Assembly: GCA_910574835.1 (NCBI GenBank) | Contig: CAJTDE010000001.1 | Span: forward strand, 310,001 to 374,000 | Source: Clostridia bacterium | GTDB taxonomy: Bacteria; Bacillota; Clostridia; Lachnospirales; Lachnospiraceae | Direction of reading: 5' to 3' | DNA length: 64,000 nucleotides | Part shown: piece by piece, positions 10,773 through 19,506 of the stretch | How the letters are laid out: the number at the start of each line of letters is the position of its first letter | Numbering within the stretch: position 1 is the first letter of the stretch | Translations under genes and position numbers: made by a program | The notes under the pieces: model-generated | What the model saw: only the letters and a program-made list of their open reading frames with translations | Database searches by the model: none | What the model was told of the DNA's origin: nothing

Positions 10773-12347
10773 TTACTTCTCGCCGCCGTTCTCCGGCAGC
10801 CCGGAAACATTGATGTTCCGCGTCACCTTGGCGTCGTAGGTCTCGGCCCGGATGATCTCGGACAGATCGATGCCCACTGTCTCCTTCATCGTTTCAAAGA
10901 GCTTTGCCATAACTGCCGGCACATTTCCGGCCACATCGCCCACGCCCTTGTCCTCGCCGCTTCCGATGATGGTGATCTTGTCAATCTGGGACAATGGCTC
11001 GGCAATTTTTCCGGCAATATCCGGGAGTACGCCGATAAGCATTTCCGCCATAGCTGCCTTGTTGTATTTCTGATAAGCCTCGGCCTTCTTCTCCATAGCT
11101 TCGGCTTCTGCCATACCCTTTGCACGGATAGCCTCGGCCTCTGCGGACCCTCTGGCCTGGATACCGGCTGCCTCCTGTTCCATTGAGAACTTGTTGGCTT
11201 CCGCCTGGGCCTTCTTTGCCAGGGCGTCCTGCTCCGCCTCGTACTTCTTGGCCTCTGCCTGAGCCTTTTTCGCCTCGGCATCCTGCTCCGCTTCATACTT
11301 GCGGGCCGTGGCATCCTGCTCCGCCTCGTATTTCTTAGCCTCTGCGTCTCTCTGGCGCTTTGCAAGGGCTGCCGCTGCCGCCTGCTCTACGGCGTAACGG
11401 TCTGCGTCCGCCTTTTTGTTAATCTCCGCTTCCAAAGCCTGCTGCTTTACAAGAACCTCCTGCTTGCGAAGCTCCGCCTCCCGCTCGGCCTTGGCAATCT
11501 GAGCGTTGACCGTAGCCGTCTGGATGACCTTTTCCTGCTCCTGCTCCTGAATCTTGTAGGCCGCATCTGCCATAGCCTGCTTGGTGTCGGATACCTGCTG
11601 CAGCTCCGCCTTCTTGATGGCAAGCTCGTTGTTCTTCTCCGCAATCTCTGTCTCGGCCAGCACTCTCGCGTCGTTGGATGCCTTATTTGCCTCCGCCTGG
11701 GCAATGGCTACGTCGCGCTCGGCCTGTGCTCTGGCAATGGAAGCATCCTTCTTAATCTTCGCCGTATTGTCGGCGCCCAGATCCTTGATAAGTCCGTTTT
11801 CGTCGGTTACGTTCTGGATGTTGCAGGACACAACCTCGATCCCCAGCTTCTTCATATCCTTGGAAGCCTTCTCCATCACCTGGTCGGAGAAGGAATCCCG
11901 GTCCGTGTTGATGGACTTGAGGGTCAGCGTGCCGATGATTTCACGCATATTACCCTGGAGGGAATCCTGCAGATCCCGGGTAATCTGATCGGAATTTTTG
12001 TTCAGAAAGTTCTTGGCCGCCAGACGGATGCCCTCGGTGGTGGGGTCAATCCGCACCTTGGCTACCGCGTCCACATTGACATTGATAAAGTCTGTGGTGG
12101 GAACGGACTGCTCCGTCTTGATATCCACCGTCATCTGGCCCAGATAAAGCTTATCCAGACGCTCCAGGAAAGGCACCCGGATACCGGCCCGCCCGATCAG
12201 GATCTTCGGCTCCTTTTTAAGACCGGAGATGATAAATGCCCTGTCCGGCGGAGCCTTTACATAGCCGACGGCTAAGATAATGACTAACACAATGATTAAA
12301 ATAACAGGAATTAAAACAGTCAGCATATTCTGTGTAAAATCAAACAT
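10773..12347 (-). CDS. floT: Flotillin-like SPFH-domain protein
   Basis: A 524-residue flotillin, a scaffold of ordered membrane microdomains. An N-terminal hydrophobic hairpin (residues about 7-30) is followed by the SPFH/band-7 domain (about 35-200), a very long Ala/Glu/Lys coiled coil (about 210-430) and a C-terminal domain. Within the coil, residues about 330-390 consist of near-identical repeats of KKYEAEQDA and KKAQAEA. The start was set at the ATG 12347 behind GGAGG; a longer open frame reaches 12437 without a site. NfeD, the usual partner, is absent nearby. Confidence 0.9.
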   Translation of the reverse strand: MFDFTQNMLTVLIPVILIIVLVIILAVGYVKAPPDRAFIISGLKKEPKILIGRAGIRVPFLERLDKLYLGQMTVDIKTEQSVPTTDFINVNVDAVAKVRIDPTTEGIRLAAKNFLNKNSDQITRDLQDSLQGNMREIIGTLTLKSINTDRDSFSDQVMEKASKDMKKLGIEVVSCNIQNVTDENGLIKDLGADNTAKIKKDASIARAQAERDVAIAQAEANKASNDARVLAETEIAEKNNELAIKKAELQQVSDTKQAMADAAYKIQEQEQEKVIQTATVNAQIAKAEREAELRKQEVLVKQQALEAEINKKADADRYAVEQAAAAALAKRQRDAEAKKYEAEQDATARKYEAEQDAEAKKAQAEAKKYEAEQDALAKKAQAEANKFSMEQEAAGIQARGSAEAEAIRAKGMAEAEAMEKKAEAYQKYNKAAMAEMLIGVLPDIAGKIAEPLSQIDKITIIGSGEDKGVGDVAGNVPAVMAKLFETMKETVGIDLSEIIRAETYDAKVTRNINVSGLPENGGEK

Positions 12348-12459
12348 CGCTTTCCTCCGTATTTTTTCTGTGCCCGCGCATAATAATGAAATGGCCCGCA
12401 CATCTGCCGTCAGTCCGTATCCAAAATTCTTGTGCATAGCTTTGGTACGGACTGCCCGT

Positions 12460-12984
12460 CTATAGTTCCGCTCGTTTTATCCGCAGTATCCGGCACGCAG
12501 CCCATCCGGTGACGCAGCCGATCAGGATTCCGCCAAGCACATCCGTGGGGTAATGAGCGCCCACATACAGACGTGAAAAGGAGATCAGCGCCGCCGTCAC
12601 CAGGGCCGGAATCCCGAACCTTCTCGGGAGACACAGGAACAGGACGCTTGCCACTGCAAAGCAGGCTCCTGCATGGCCCGACGGAAAGGACAGGTCCGAG
12701 GGGCGCCTGGTAATTAAAATCAATTCCTCAAATACGTCATAGGGCCTGATTCTGGCAACCAGATTTTTCAAAACCAGATTTACTACCAGAAAATCCAGGC
12801 TCAATGACAGGGAGGCCGCCGCTCCCGCTCTCCGGTATTTTTTGATACACAAAAGGACAATGCAGGCCAGAATAGCCAAAAAGCCTGCATCGCCCAGGGA
12901 TGTGACGAACTGCATCACCTTATCCAGAATCGGATTGCGGACACTCTCTTGTAAAAATAGCAGAAAACGTTCTTCCCAGCCCAT
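12460..12984 (-). CDS. PAP2-family membrane phosphatase
   Basis: A 174-residue integral membrane phosphatase of the PAP2 superfamily, likely acting on undecaprenyl pyrophosphate or another lipid phosphate. All three signature motifs are present: K73 with RP80-81 (KNLVARIRP), PSGH at 101-104, and SRLYVGAHYPTDV at 137-149. Five to six membrane helices are evident. AGGAGCG precedes the ATG. It begins 9 bases after the small gene upstream, so the two are probably one transcript. Substrate specificity cannot be read from the sequence. Confidence 0.85.
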   Translation of the reverse strand: MGWEERFLLFLQESVRNPILDKVMQFVTSLGDAGFLAILACIVLLCIKKYRRAGAAASLSLSLDFLVVNLVLKNLVARIRPYDVFEELILITRRPSDLSFPSGHAGACFAVASVLFLCLPRRFGIPALVTAALISFSRLYVGAHYPTDVLGGILIGCVTGWAACRILRIKRAEL

Positions 12985-12993
12985 TTACCGCTC

Positions 12994-13221
12994 CTAGACC
13001 TCCGTAAAGGTGTAGCGAACCAGTGTGCCGGACAGATCCAGGTGGTATACAATGGAGCCGTCGTTCATGGTTTCTTTGTCAATATTTACTTTCTTGTCCT
13101 TATGTAAGCCCTGTACATAGGCGTCCAGATCCGCAGTCTCTATCTCCCGAATCTCCGTATCGCGCATCTGATTGCCCGGACACTTGTTTAAGTTTTCGAT
13201 CATCATTTCATAAGCCTTCAT
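12994..13221 (-). CDS. Small conserved protein, paralogue 1 (75 residues)
   Basis: A 75-residue soluble protein. Its sequence runs colinearly, without gaps, with the 75-residue product at 13495-13722: both start MKxYE, share CxGNQMRD near residue 16, ADLxAYV near 35, DGxxxYH, and end RYTFTE(V/L). The start is the ATG at 13221, eight bases after GGAGG; an ATG two codons earlier is too close. The family is unknown to me. The invariant cysteine in CxGNQMRD suggests metal or thiol chemistry, but this is only a guess. Confidence 0.75.
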   Translation of the reverse strand: MKAYEMMIENLNKCPGNQMRDTEIREIETADLDAYVQGLHKDKKVNIDKETMNDGSIVYHLDLSGTLVRYTFTEV

Positions 13222-13311
13222 ACCCATTACCTCCCTGGTATCATTTTGAACATATTCTGCCGGGCCGCTTGGCGATGCGGCGTCGGCAGAGCTTCAAGGT
13301 TTCATGCTTCT

Positions 13312-13340
13312 ATTTTACACCTATGAAAAGATGACGGCAA
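13312..13340 (-). promoter_or_regulatory. Probable promoter of the 75-residue gene and PAP2 gene
   Basis: On the minus strand, TTGCCG (13335-13340), 17 bases, TAAAAT (13312-13317), about 90 bases before the small gene. Just upstream, a GGGCACAG/CTGTGCCC inverted repeat with a long loop (13423-13490) may end the preceding transcript. Confidence 0.55.
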
Positions 13341-13494
13341 GTTTTTTCTGAAAATTTCAAAAAAATATTATCATTATTTGTCAAAATTTGTATTCCCGAT
13401 AATTTTGTGCGTTTTCATTCTCACCGGGGCACAGAGCAAGACTTCTGAAAAGATTTATGTTTTTATATCAGCCTAAACTGCTGTGCCCGGCCTT

Positions 13495-13722
13495 TTACAG
13501 TTCCGTGAAGGTATACCGCTGAAGGATGCCGGAGGTATTCACATGGTAAATGACCGTTCCGTCCGCCAAGTCCTCCCGCTCAAAGGTGAAATCCTTGTCC
13601 TGGTGGCGGCTGGTTACGTAGGCTTCCAGATCCGCAATCTCCACCTCCTCGATAAATACATCCCGCATCTGATTGCCGGAGCATTGGTTGAAAATTTCAT
13701 GTACTACTTCGTATTCTTTCAT
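13495..13722 (-). CDS. Small conserved protein, paralogue 2 (75 residues)
   Basis: A 75-residue paralogue of the product at 12994-13221, alignable end to end without gaps (MKEYE, CSGNQMRD, ADLEAYV, DGTVIYHV, RYTFTEL). The divergence is well beyond a recent duplication, so both copies have probably been kept for function. The start follows ATAGGAGG. That Shine-Dalgarno lies next to copy 1 of the dispersed hairpin element, so this gene's mRNA leader is made of the element. Confidence 0.75.
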   Translation of the reverse strand: MKEYEVVHEIFNQCSGNQMRDVFIEEVEIADLEAYVTSRHQDKDFTFEREDLADGTVIYHVNTSGILQRYTFTEL

Positions 13723-13741
13723 AGTAAGGCCTCCTATTTTG

Positions 13742-13857
13742 AGTCGCTACGCGACGGCACTAAAGGGTAAAGTCGCTTCGGCACACCTGTAATGAGAGAA
13801 ACTTTTATTCGAAAGGGCATTCATAAAAGTTCCTCTCGTGCGCCTTTGTGGCTTTAC
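13742..13857 (-). repeat. Dispersed leader hairpin element, copy 1 (core form)
   Basis: A 116-bp copy of the core element. In the sense of the downstream gene (13495-13722) it begins GTAAAGCCACAAAGG, contains the stem GAGAGGAACTTTTAT / ATAAAAGTTTCTCTC, and ends in CGTCGCGTAGCGACT. The AT-rich distal part found in full copies is missing; instead a truncated copy (1b) lies directly upstream. The conserved end is six bases from the AGGAGG of the gene. Confidence 0.9.
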
Positions 13858-13864
13858 TATTTAA

Positions 13865-13892
13865 ATCGCTGCGCGACGGCACTAAAGGGTAA
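13865..13892 (-). repeat. Dispersed leader hairpin element, truncated copy 1b
   Basis: A 28-bp remnant holding only the conserved end (GCGCAGCGAT and CCCTTTAGTGCC in sense). It abuts copy 1 in tandem, in the same orientation, just after the stop of the large membrane protein. Confidence 0.8.
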
Positions 13893-13914
13893 CACCGCTT
13901 TCCTGGCTTCTCTC

Positions 13915-15816
13915 CTACACCGGCGGCTGTATATTGGGAATACAGCAGCAGGCAAAGGAATAGAGTGATAAAATCGCAGTTGTGCAAATCAGGCATTGAA
14001 ACCACTTTGACTTCAACACCTTGGGGTTTAAAGATACTGCATGGGCTACGAAAATCAGCACCGGCAGCATATAGCGTCCCTGAGCCTGAAAATCAATAAA
14101 CCAGCCATTATATACCACCAGCACCCAGGAAATAAACGCCATCAGGTGAAGCAGCACAAACTTCACCTTTTTCTCTTTCTGCCCCTTTTCCCGCCAAATA
14201 GAAACGCTCAATCCCACATAAAGTATGATATATAATATCCCTATTATTGTCACATACCATTCGGGGCTTGGAAATTGCAGGCAGCCATAGGTTCCCACAA
14301 AGGAAGCAAACAGTATGGTGTGGAACCCCATATGAAATAAAAGCTCTTTCAGCGTAACTCCCTTACCATAGAGATTAAAGGCCGGACCCTGTACCTCCGG
14401 CGGTGAGGCCGGGCGAAGCATTGGAATCGCTATCTCATTTTGCATCTCTAAAATCACCTGCTGCTTATGAATCCCATAATGTATAAATTCCGGAATGTAA
14501 CGAATCCCCAGAAACAGTAAAGCCGCTCCCGCAAGCAGCAGGCAGCCTGTCAGTCTCTTTCGCCGCTCCGTCTTCGGGGCCGCCGCCAGCTCCGTCAAAA
14601 GCATTGCAAACGCATAAATCGCAATTACATAATAATTTTGCTTGGACATAAAAATATTGGAGAAGAGAAAGCCCAAAAGCAGCACCCGCCAGACATCTCT
14701 TTTTTCCACGCCTTTTTTGAGCAGTCTCTGCAGCATGCTTTCCGGATTCGCCAATTGATACAGTACAAGCACTGCTACCGCAAAGTCCAAAGCATCCGAG
14801 GTACAGTATGTATACAAATACCAAACCTGAGGCGTTAAAAAAAGCGCACAAAGTAAATATCGATTCTTCTTCAGATTCCAAAAAGCCAGATAAAAAAGGC
14901 CGGCCATCATACATACGCCAAAGAATCTTGTTCCGCTTTCCAAAGTAACAAACCGGGCAATCAAAGCCGCAAGCATATAGTAAAGGTTCAGCTCGGAAAG
15001 CCTCGCAGTCCCGTACAGCGAATAAGCCTCTAAAGGAAGCTCCCTCATATCCGGAATCTTCCAGTGGGTGGTATAATACCGCACAGAATAGATACCTTCC
15101 GATTCATCCGGGTTAATGGCCGAAGAACCTGTAAAAGCTCCATATGCAACTAATATGACAGCGCAAATCCCTGCCGCATAAAGAATCGTATTGGAGATTC
15201 CAAACAGCCTGGAACCGGAGAGCCTTTTTACATACCGCCTGTAAAAAGAAATCACAAGCATTGCCAAAGCCAGCAAAGGAATCAAATAAAAAATTCCCGT
15301 CCAGGCACAGCGCTTTGCCGCTGTTTTATAAAAATCCCGGAACACTTCCGTAGGAAAAAGCTGAGAATCTTCCCCTTCAATCCAAAGCCCCAGGCATCCG
15401 TCCTCTGTCTCATACATCCGCACCTGATCATTGGGAACAAACGCCTGTAAAAGCTCCTCTCCCTCCAAACGGCCGGCATAAAATCCATTCATATAAAATG
15501 TTATGGAACGCACGGCAGATTCATTATTGAAATTGTAATCCATAGGGTCCATTCGCTTCACATAAGTCCCTTTTCCATAAGAAAAGTCAAAGAAAGCCAC
15601 ATGTGCCTCCCCTGGTCTTTCGTAAGTCCGCCGCACACTGTCTATCCCTGCATGTTCGCGGTAGGAGGTCAGTACTTTCCAATGATCCCCCGCCGAATAG
15701 TCCTCCTTTGCAAAATCGATTCGAATTTCTGCCAAAACCACAAAGGGATGCAGCAGAAAACACAAAAGCAGCACCATGATTGCAAGAAGCTTATATTGTT
15801 TTTTAATCCACGTCAT
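13915..15816 (-). CDS. Polytopic membrane protein, GT-C glycosyltransferase-like
   Basis: A 633-residue protein with a signal-anchor N-terminus, an extracellular segment of about 150 residues, and some 12 membrane helices. The first extracellular loop after helix 2 carries NPDESEGIYSVRYYTTHWK, which resembles the Asp-containing loop of DUF2142/GT-C enzymes that move sugars from polyprenyl carriers. FQAQGRYMLPV near the C-terminus is also typical of such families. The ATG at 15816 was preferred to the TTG one codon earlier (AGGAGG, 7-base spacing). It overlaps the vWA gene by 14 bases. The family assignment is moderate. Confidence 0.65.
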   Translation of the reverse strand: MTWIKKQYKLLAIMVLLLCFLLHPFVVLAEIRIDFAKEDYSAGDHWKVLTSYREHAGIDSVRRTYERPGEAHVAFFDFSYGKGTYVKRMDPMDYNFNNESAVRSITFYMNGFYAGRLEGEELLQAFVPNDQVRMYETEDGCLGLWIEGEDSQLFPTEVFRDFYKTAAKRCAWTGIFYLIPLLALAMLVISFYRRYVKRLSGSRLFGISNTILYAAGICAVILVAYGAFTGSSAINPDESEGIYSVRYYTTHWKIPDMRELPLEAYSLYGTARLSELNLYYMLAALIARFVTLESGTRFFGVCMMAGLFYLAFWNLKKNRYLLCALFLTPQVWYLYTYCTSDALDFAVAVLVLYQLANPESMLQRLLKKGVEKRDVWRVLLLGFLFSNIFMSKQNYYVIAIYAFAMLLTELAAAPKTERRKRLTGCLLLAGAALLFLGIRYIPEFIHYGIHKQQVILEMQNEIAIPMLRPASPPEVQGPAFNLYGKGVTLKELLFHMGFHTILFASFVGTYGCLQFPSPEWYVTIIGILYIILYVGLSVSIWREKGQKEKKVKFVLLHLMAFISWVLVVYNGWFIDFQAQGRYMLPVLIFVAHAVSLNPKVLKSKWFQCLICTTAILSLYSFACCCIPNIQPPV

Positions 15817-17569
15817 CAAGCTGCCTCCTCAGATACCGGCCAACCACACCGGAAAAATTCATAATATCCCGGATATAGGCAAAATCCCGTCCAAAGATCC
15901 GCCGCTCCGCCTGCAGGTCCTGCTCCTCCCCTGCAAATACTCCAAGAACCGAGATCCCCATAGCCCGAACCTTCCGCACCTCCGCCGCCGTATCTCTCAC
16001 CGCATAATCGCCGGAATAAGGCATAGGATTCCGGCTGCCCGGCCGGTTTACAATAATATCATTGGGTCGTCCGTCGCTCAGCACAATCAGAACCTTATGC
16101 TCCTCCGGCCTGCTCATCAGACTGTCGGCCGCCGCACGGATCGCCAGACCGTCCCGGTTGTTGGAGGAAGCGTAAAACTCAAAGATTTTCTGATTTGCCT
16201 CTCTTGGGTCATCGTAATCCCGGTAGCGCTGCATCACCGTGTAATCCCAGAAGGTACAAAATCCCATTACCTGATGGGGAATATCCACAATGCTCAAAGC
16301 CTCGCTGAGAATAAAGCCCTGCAGCGCCACCAGGCTCTGCCTCCGTTTCTGGGAACCGCTGGCGTCAATCAGCACATATACCGCAAAGTCAGAATTGTCC
16401 TTTCGAAGCTCCCGCTCAAAGAGCTTTTTATCCCGGCTGCGCCCCACCTTCCAGAGCTTCACAGGAACAATCCGGCCAAACTCCGAGGGCAGAACCTCCC
16501 GCTCGCTGCGGGCCGTAAGCGCCCGGCGCAGAGTGTCGGAGAGATGCTCGACATTTCTTCTGGACACACGCATACAGTGGCCATATGCCTTCAGATTCTC
16601 CGACTTTGCTCGTCTGGCATATTCCGACTGATAATTTTTCTTCACCATACCGGAGAGAATCCCGTCCGTAAAATAAAGGCTGCAATCCGCATGAGCGCCG
16701 CGACAGAGACTTCGGTTTACCCGCTGCCGTTCCTGTCCGGACAGATAGGAACGTCCGTAATTAAGCTCAATATAGGAAAACATTTTGTCTGCCGCTTCCT
16801 GGTCAACCAGAACCCGCTTGGATCGAAGCCGCTTTTTCTCCTCTGCCTGAGCCTCCTGATCCGCAAGCTGCGTAGCCACATTCGTCACCTGGGAGAGATA
16901 GCGGTCAAAATCCTCCTCATAAGCCTCTTCCTCCAGAAAATCCTGCCACCGGAATTCCCTTAATTTCTCCATCGGAACAGAAAGCACCGTGTCAAGGGAA
17001 CCATGCCGTTCTGCAAAATGAGGGTCCACCAGCCAGTTGTAAAGGTCATCCACAGTCCGTATCACTGTCATGGTATCCTCTGTCTCACAGAGCGCTTCCA
17101 GCATGTCCGCCGCCTTTCGGATGCGGCTCTGCATGGTCCTGGGACCCAAAACCGCTTCCTGCATAACGGAAAGGCGTATCTGCCCGATAAAGGAAGCCGC
17201 AAGCCTGGTAAAATCGTACTCCATAAGATCCTCAAAAGCCTTTTTCCGAATCTCCAGAATCCCCGGCCGCTCCCTGCTGATTTTCCTGTAAACGGCGCTG
17301 TCCACACAGAGCTGCGCCAGACTGGTCAGGGGCTGCTCCTCCCCGCCGCAGTAGAGCTTTTTTACCAGATAGAGTCCGAAGGCATCCCGGTCAAAGTATT
17401 TGGAAAATGCGCCTTGTTTAACGGCGTCGTACAGAGATACATAGACAGATTTGGAGTAGGATATCGTATCTGGCTTCAGATTGAGGTCATAATCACCGCT
17501 GACTGTCCAGCAAAGATTCCGAAGCCTGTTTTCAATTTCAAATTGGTCAATCTCATATGCTTCTTCCAT
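15803..17569 (-). CDS. vWA-domain protein, CobT/NorD-like partner of a MoxR ATPase
   Basis: A 588-residue soluble protein. The first 380 residues are mostly helical and unrecognised. The C-terminal 200 residues form a von Willebrand A domain with an intact metal-ion site: DASGS at 402-406, a conserved Thr region, and LSDGRPND near 500. The gene lies just downstream of a MoxR-family ATPase, the standard pairing (CbbQO, NorQD) in which ATPase and vWA protein remodel or metallate a target. No target is evident. Copy 2 of the hairpin element separates the two genes and provides the leader before its AGGAG. Confidence 0.85.
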   Translation of the reverse strand: MEEAYEIDQFEIENRLRNLCWTVSGDYDLNLKPDTISYSKSVYVSLYDAVKQGAFSKYFDRDAFGLYLVKKLYCGGEEQPLTSLAQLCVDSAVYRKISRERPGILEIRKKAFEDLMEYDFTRLAASFIGQIRLSVMQEAVLGPRTMQSRIRKAADMLEALCETEDTMTVIRTVDDLYNWLVDPHFAERHGSLDTVLSVPMEKLREFRWQDFLEEEAYEEDFDRYLSQVTNVATQLADQEAQAEEKKRLRSKRVLVDQEAADKMFSYIELNYGRSYLSGQERQRVNRSLCRGAHADCSLYFTDGILSGMVKKNYQSEYARRAKSENLKAYGHCMRVSRRNVEHLSDTLRRALTARSEREVLPSEFGRIVPVKLWKVGRSRDKKLFERELRKDNSDFAVYVLIDASGSQKRRQSLVALQGFILSEALSIVDIPHQVMGFCTFWDYTVMQRYRDYDDPREANQKIFEFYASSNNRDGLAIRAAADSLMSRPEEHKVLIVLSDGRPNDIIVNRPGSRNPMPYSGDYAVRDTAAEVRKVRAMGISVLGVFAGEEQDLQAERRIFGRDFAYIRDIMNFSGVVGRYLRRQLDDVD

Positions 17570-17585
17570 ATACTTCTCCTATTAA

Positions 17586-17752
17586 AGTCGCTGCGCGACA
17601 GCACTAAAGGGTAAAGTCGCTTCGGCACACCTGTGATGAGAGAAACTTTCATTCGAAAGGGCACTCATGAAAGTTCCTCTCGTGCGCCTTTGCGACTTTA
17701 CCGGACAGCCAAGAGTATTTCTTATAAACACTTGACATTTCTTAGCCGGACT
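17586..17752 (-). repeat. Dispersed leader hairpin element, copy 2 (full, 167 bp)
   Basis: A full-length copy, 167 bp. Sense ends are AGTCCGGCTAAGAAATGTC and CGCGCAGCGACT. The main stem reads GAACTTTCAT / ATGAAAGTT where other copies read GAACTTTTAT / ATAAAAGTT: both strands of one base pair have changed together. It lies between the MoxR and vWA genes and ends five bases before AGGAGA of the vWA gene. Confidence 0.93.
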
Positions 17753-17799
17753 ATTTCTCTTCTATCCGCAATGTGCCCGGGAATCTCCGATACGGTCTA

Positions 17800-18738
17800 C
17801 TAGAACACTTCATCCCCGGTCCACTCCTCCGGAATCCGGGTCATCACAATATCCCCGATAATCTCCTTCTCAAAAATATCAAAGCTCTTATTCGTAATCC
17901 CCATCGTAATGGCCTTCCGGGGTGAAATCCCGATCCGTATGGTTTTCAGCGCCCCAATCATGCCTCGCAGATCCATAGGCTTTGTGGAAATCTCGCTGTT
18001 CTGCGCCTTAAGCTGCAGATCCAGAAACAGGCCGGCAAAATGCTTTAAGCCCTCCTCCTTTGCATCGGGAAAATTCTTCTTGAGAATCAGCAGTAAGGTT
18101 TCCTCCGTAAGAGGCGGCATATCAATCACCAGGAAACGGGAAACAAGCGCCTCATTAAGCTCCTTTGTTCCTGCATAGCCGTAATTCATAGTTCCGATAA
18201 ACCGTGTGGCCGGATGAAGCTCAATCTTGTCGTATCCCGGCACATCGATTATCCGACGGTAGTCCAAAGTGGCATGCAACACGGACACAGCGTCATTTTT
18301 GGCCATATTAATCTCGTCAAAGATACCGAAGCCGCCGTTGACGGCACACTGATACACGGGACCCTTACGCAGACGCACCTCATTATCCGCAAAGGTGTCC
18401 GTTCCGATAAGAGAACTGCTGTCCGTATTCACATTAAAAGAGATATTGTAGGAGGGACGGCGAAAAATCCAGGCCAGGTTTTCTGCCAGAATATTCTTTC
18501 CCGTGGCCTTAGAACCGCTCAGCAGGACATTTTCTCCCTGGAGCAGCGCGGCTATGGCCATCTCCAGTATTTCCTTCCCGTAAAACGGAATCGGCGGCAT
18601 GACAATGCGGTTTTTTACCTCCTCCGATACCTGATGTGCCTCACGAAACCTCTCCACCTCACGGATAAGGCCCGGAGATACGTGTTGTTCTTCTAAAAAC
18701 TGCAATTCCTTCATAAGATTCTCTTCCTCTGCTTTCAT
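17800..18738 (-). CDS. MoxR-family AAA+ ATPase
   Basis: A 312-residue AAA+ ATPase of the MoxR/CbbQ/NorQ group. Walker A is GSKATGKN (75-82) and Walker B GIFDEIN (138-144); sensor and arginine-finger regions follow (GTMNYGYAGT, ALVSRFLVIDM). Walker A ends in Asn where nearly all P-loops have Thr or Ser, the residue that holds magnesium. The partner is the vWA gene downstream. The start at 18738 has a weak ribosome site; an internal ATG eight codons on, after AGAGGAAGAG, is an alternative. Confidence 0.85.
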   Translation of the reverse strand: MKAEEENLMKELQFLEEQHVSPGLIREVERFREAHQVSEEVKNRIVMPPIPFYGKEILEMAIAALLQGENVLLSGSKATGKNILAENLAWIFRRPSYNISFNVNTDSSSLIGTDTFADNEVRLRKGPVYQCAVNGGFGIFDEINMAKNDAVSVLHATLDYRRIIDVPGYDKIELHPATRFIGTMNYGYAGTKELNEALVSRFLVIDMPPLTEETLLLILKKNFPDAKEEGLKHFAGLFLDLQLKAQNSEISTKPMDLRGMIGALKTIRIGISPRKAITMGITNKSFDIFEKEIIGDIVMTRIPEEWTGDEVF

Positions 18739-18772
18739 TTATCCAAATATCGTTATCCGCGGGAACAAAATA

Positions 18773-19486
18773 CTATTCCAATGTCTTAATATACGGCACC
18801 AGTTCATCAAAATGACGTATTTCCCTGAATGTTCCTTTCAATTGCTCCGAATCCTCCGGAAGTTTATTTCCGTTTGGATTGTACCAGACGCCGTGCATAC
18901 CGCAGGCGGACGCGCCGCAGGCATCCTTCTTCAAATTATCTCCCACAAAAACGCACTCCTCCGGCCGGGCCTCCGCTTTTTTGATGCACAGCTTCATAAA
19001 TTCCGGATGCGGTTTCTCCACTCCCGCCTCCTGGCTGGTTACTATATGGCTGATAAACGGAGCAAAGCCAAAGGCCGACAGCTTTTCATACTGCATCATG
19101 GCTGTCATATCCGTTCCGATTCCGATGCGGATACCCATAGACTTTAATTCCTGCATACAGGCGACAGCTCCCGGCTCCGGCCCGCTTACCTTCAAAAGCG
19201 TATCCCAATAGACGTGATACATAGCCTGTACGTGAGGAAACAGGGGCTTTCCCCATTTTTCCAGAAGATTCTGAAAGCGGATGCTGCGGCTGTGGATGGC
19301 TGCGTTATCCTTTCCCAAACGGTCCGTTATCTCCTGGTTGCTGATACGCACCATGCTCTGAAATTCCCCCTGCTCTATGCCGAACTGCTCCTTCATATAG
19401 CCATAGAGCTGCTTCATCCCCTCGCCGTGACCCTTGTCATAGCTGTAAAGGGTGTTGTCAATATCAAAAATCACTTCCTTAATCAT
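18773..19486 (-). CDS. HAD-superfamily hydrolase (YjjG-like)
   Basis: A 237-residue haloacid-dehalogenase-type phosphatase. Motif I FDIDNTL gives the nucleophile D8 and acid D10. Motif II is GIGTDMT, the motif III lysine lies in GVEKPHPEFM, and motif IV is VFVGDNLKKD. The helical cap and overall length match YjjG/pyrophosphatase-like nucleotidases; the substrate is not determined. The ribosome site ATAGGAGG follows copy 3 of the hairpin element, which separates it from hemW upstream. Confidence 0.85.
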   Translation of the reverse strand: MIKEVIFDIDNTLYSYDKGHGEGMKQLYGYMKEQFGIEQGEFQSMVRISNQEITDRLGKDNAAIHSRSIRFQNLLEKWGKPLFPHVQAMYHVYWDTLLKVSGPEPGAVACMQELKSMGIRIGIGTDMTAMMQYEKLSAFGFAPFISHIVTSQEAGVEKPHPEFMKLCIKKAEARPEECVFVGDNLKKDACGASACGMHGVWYNPNGNKLPEDSEQLKGTFREIRHFDELVPYIKTLE

Positions 19487-19506
19487 GCTCTAATCCTCCT
19501 ATTTTA

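Noticed and set aside
15776-16963. 395-residue plus-strand open frame
   Set aside because: Antisense shadow of the vWA gene; composition rich in Arg/His/Pro, typical of a shadow frame.
17586-17752. Terminator interpretation of the hairpin element
   Set aside because: No T tract follows the stem in gene sense, and the element sits directly before ribosome sites within likely operons, where termination would silence the next gene.
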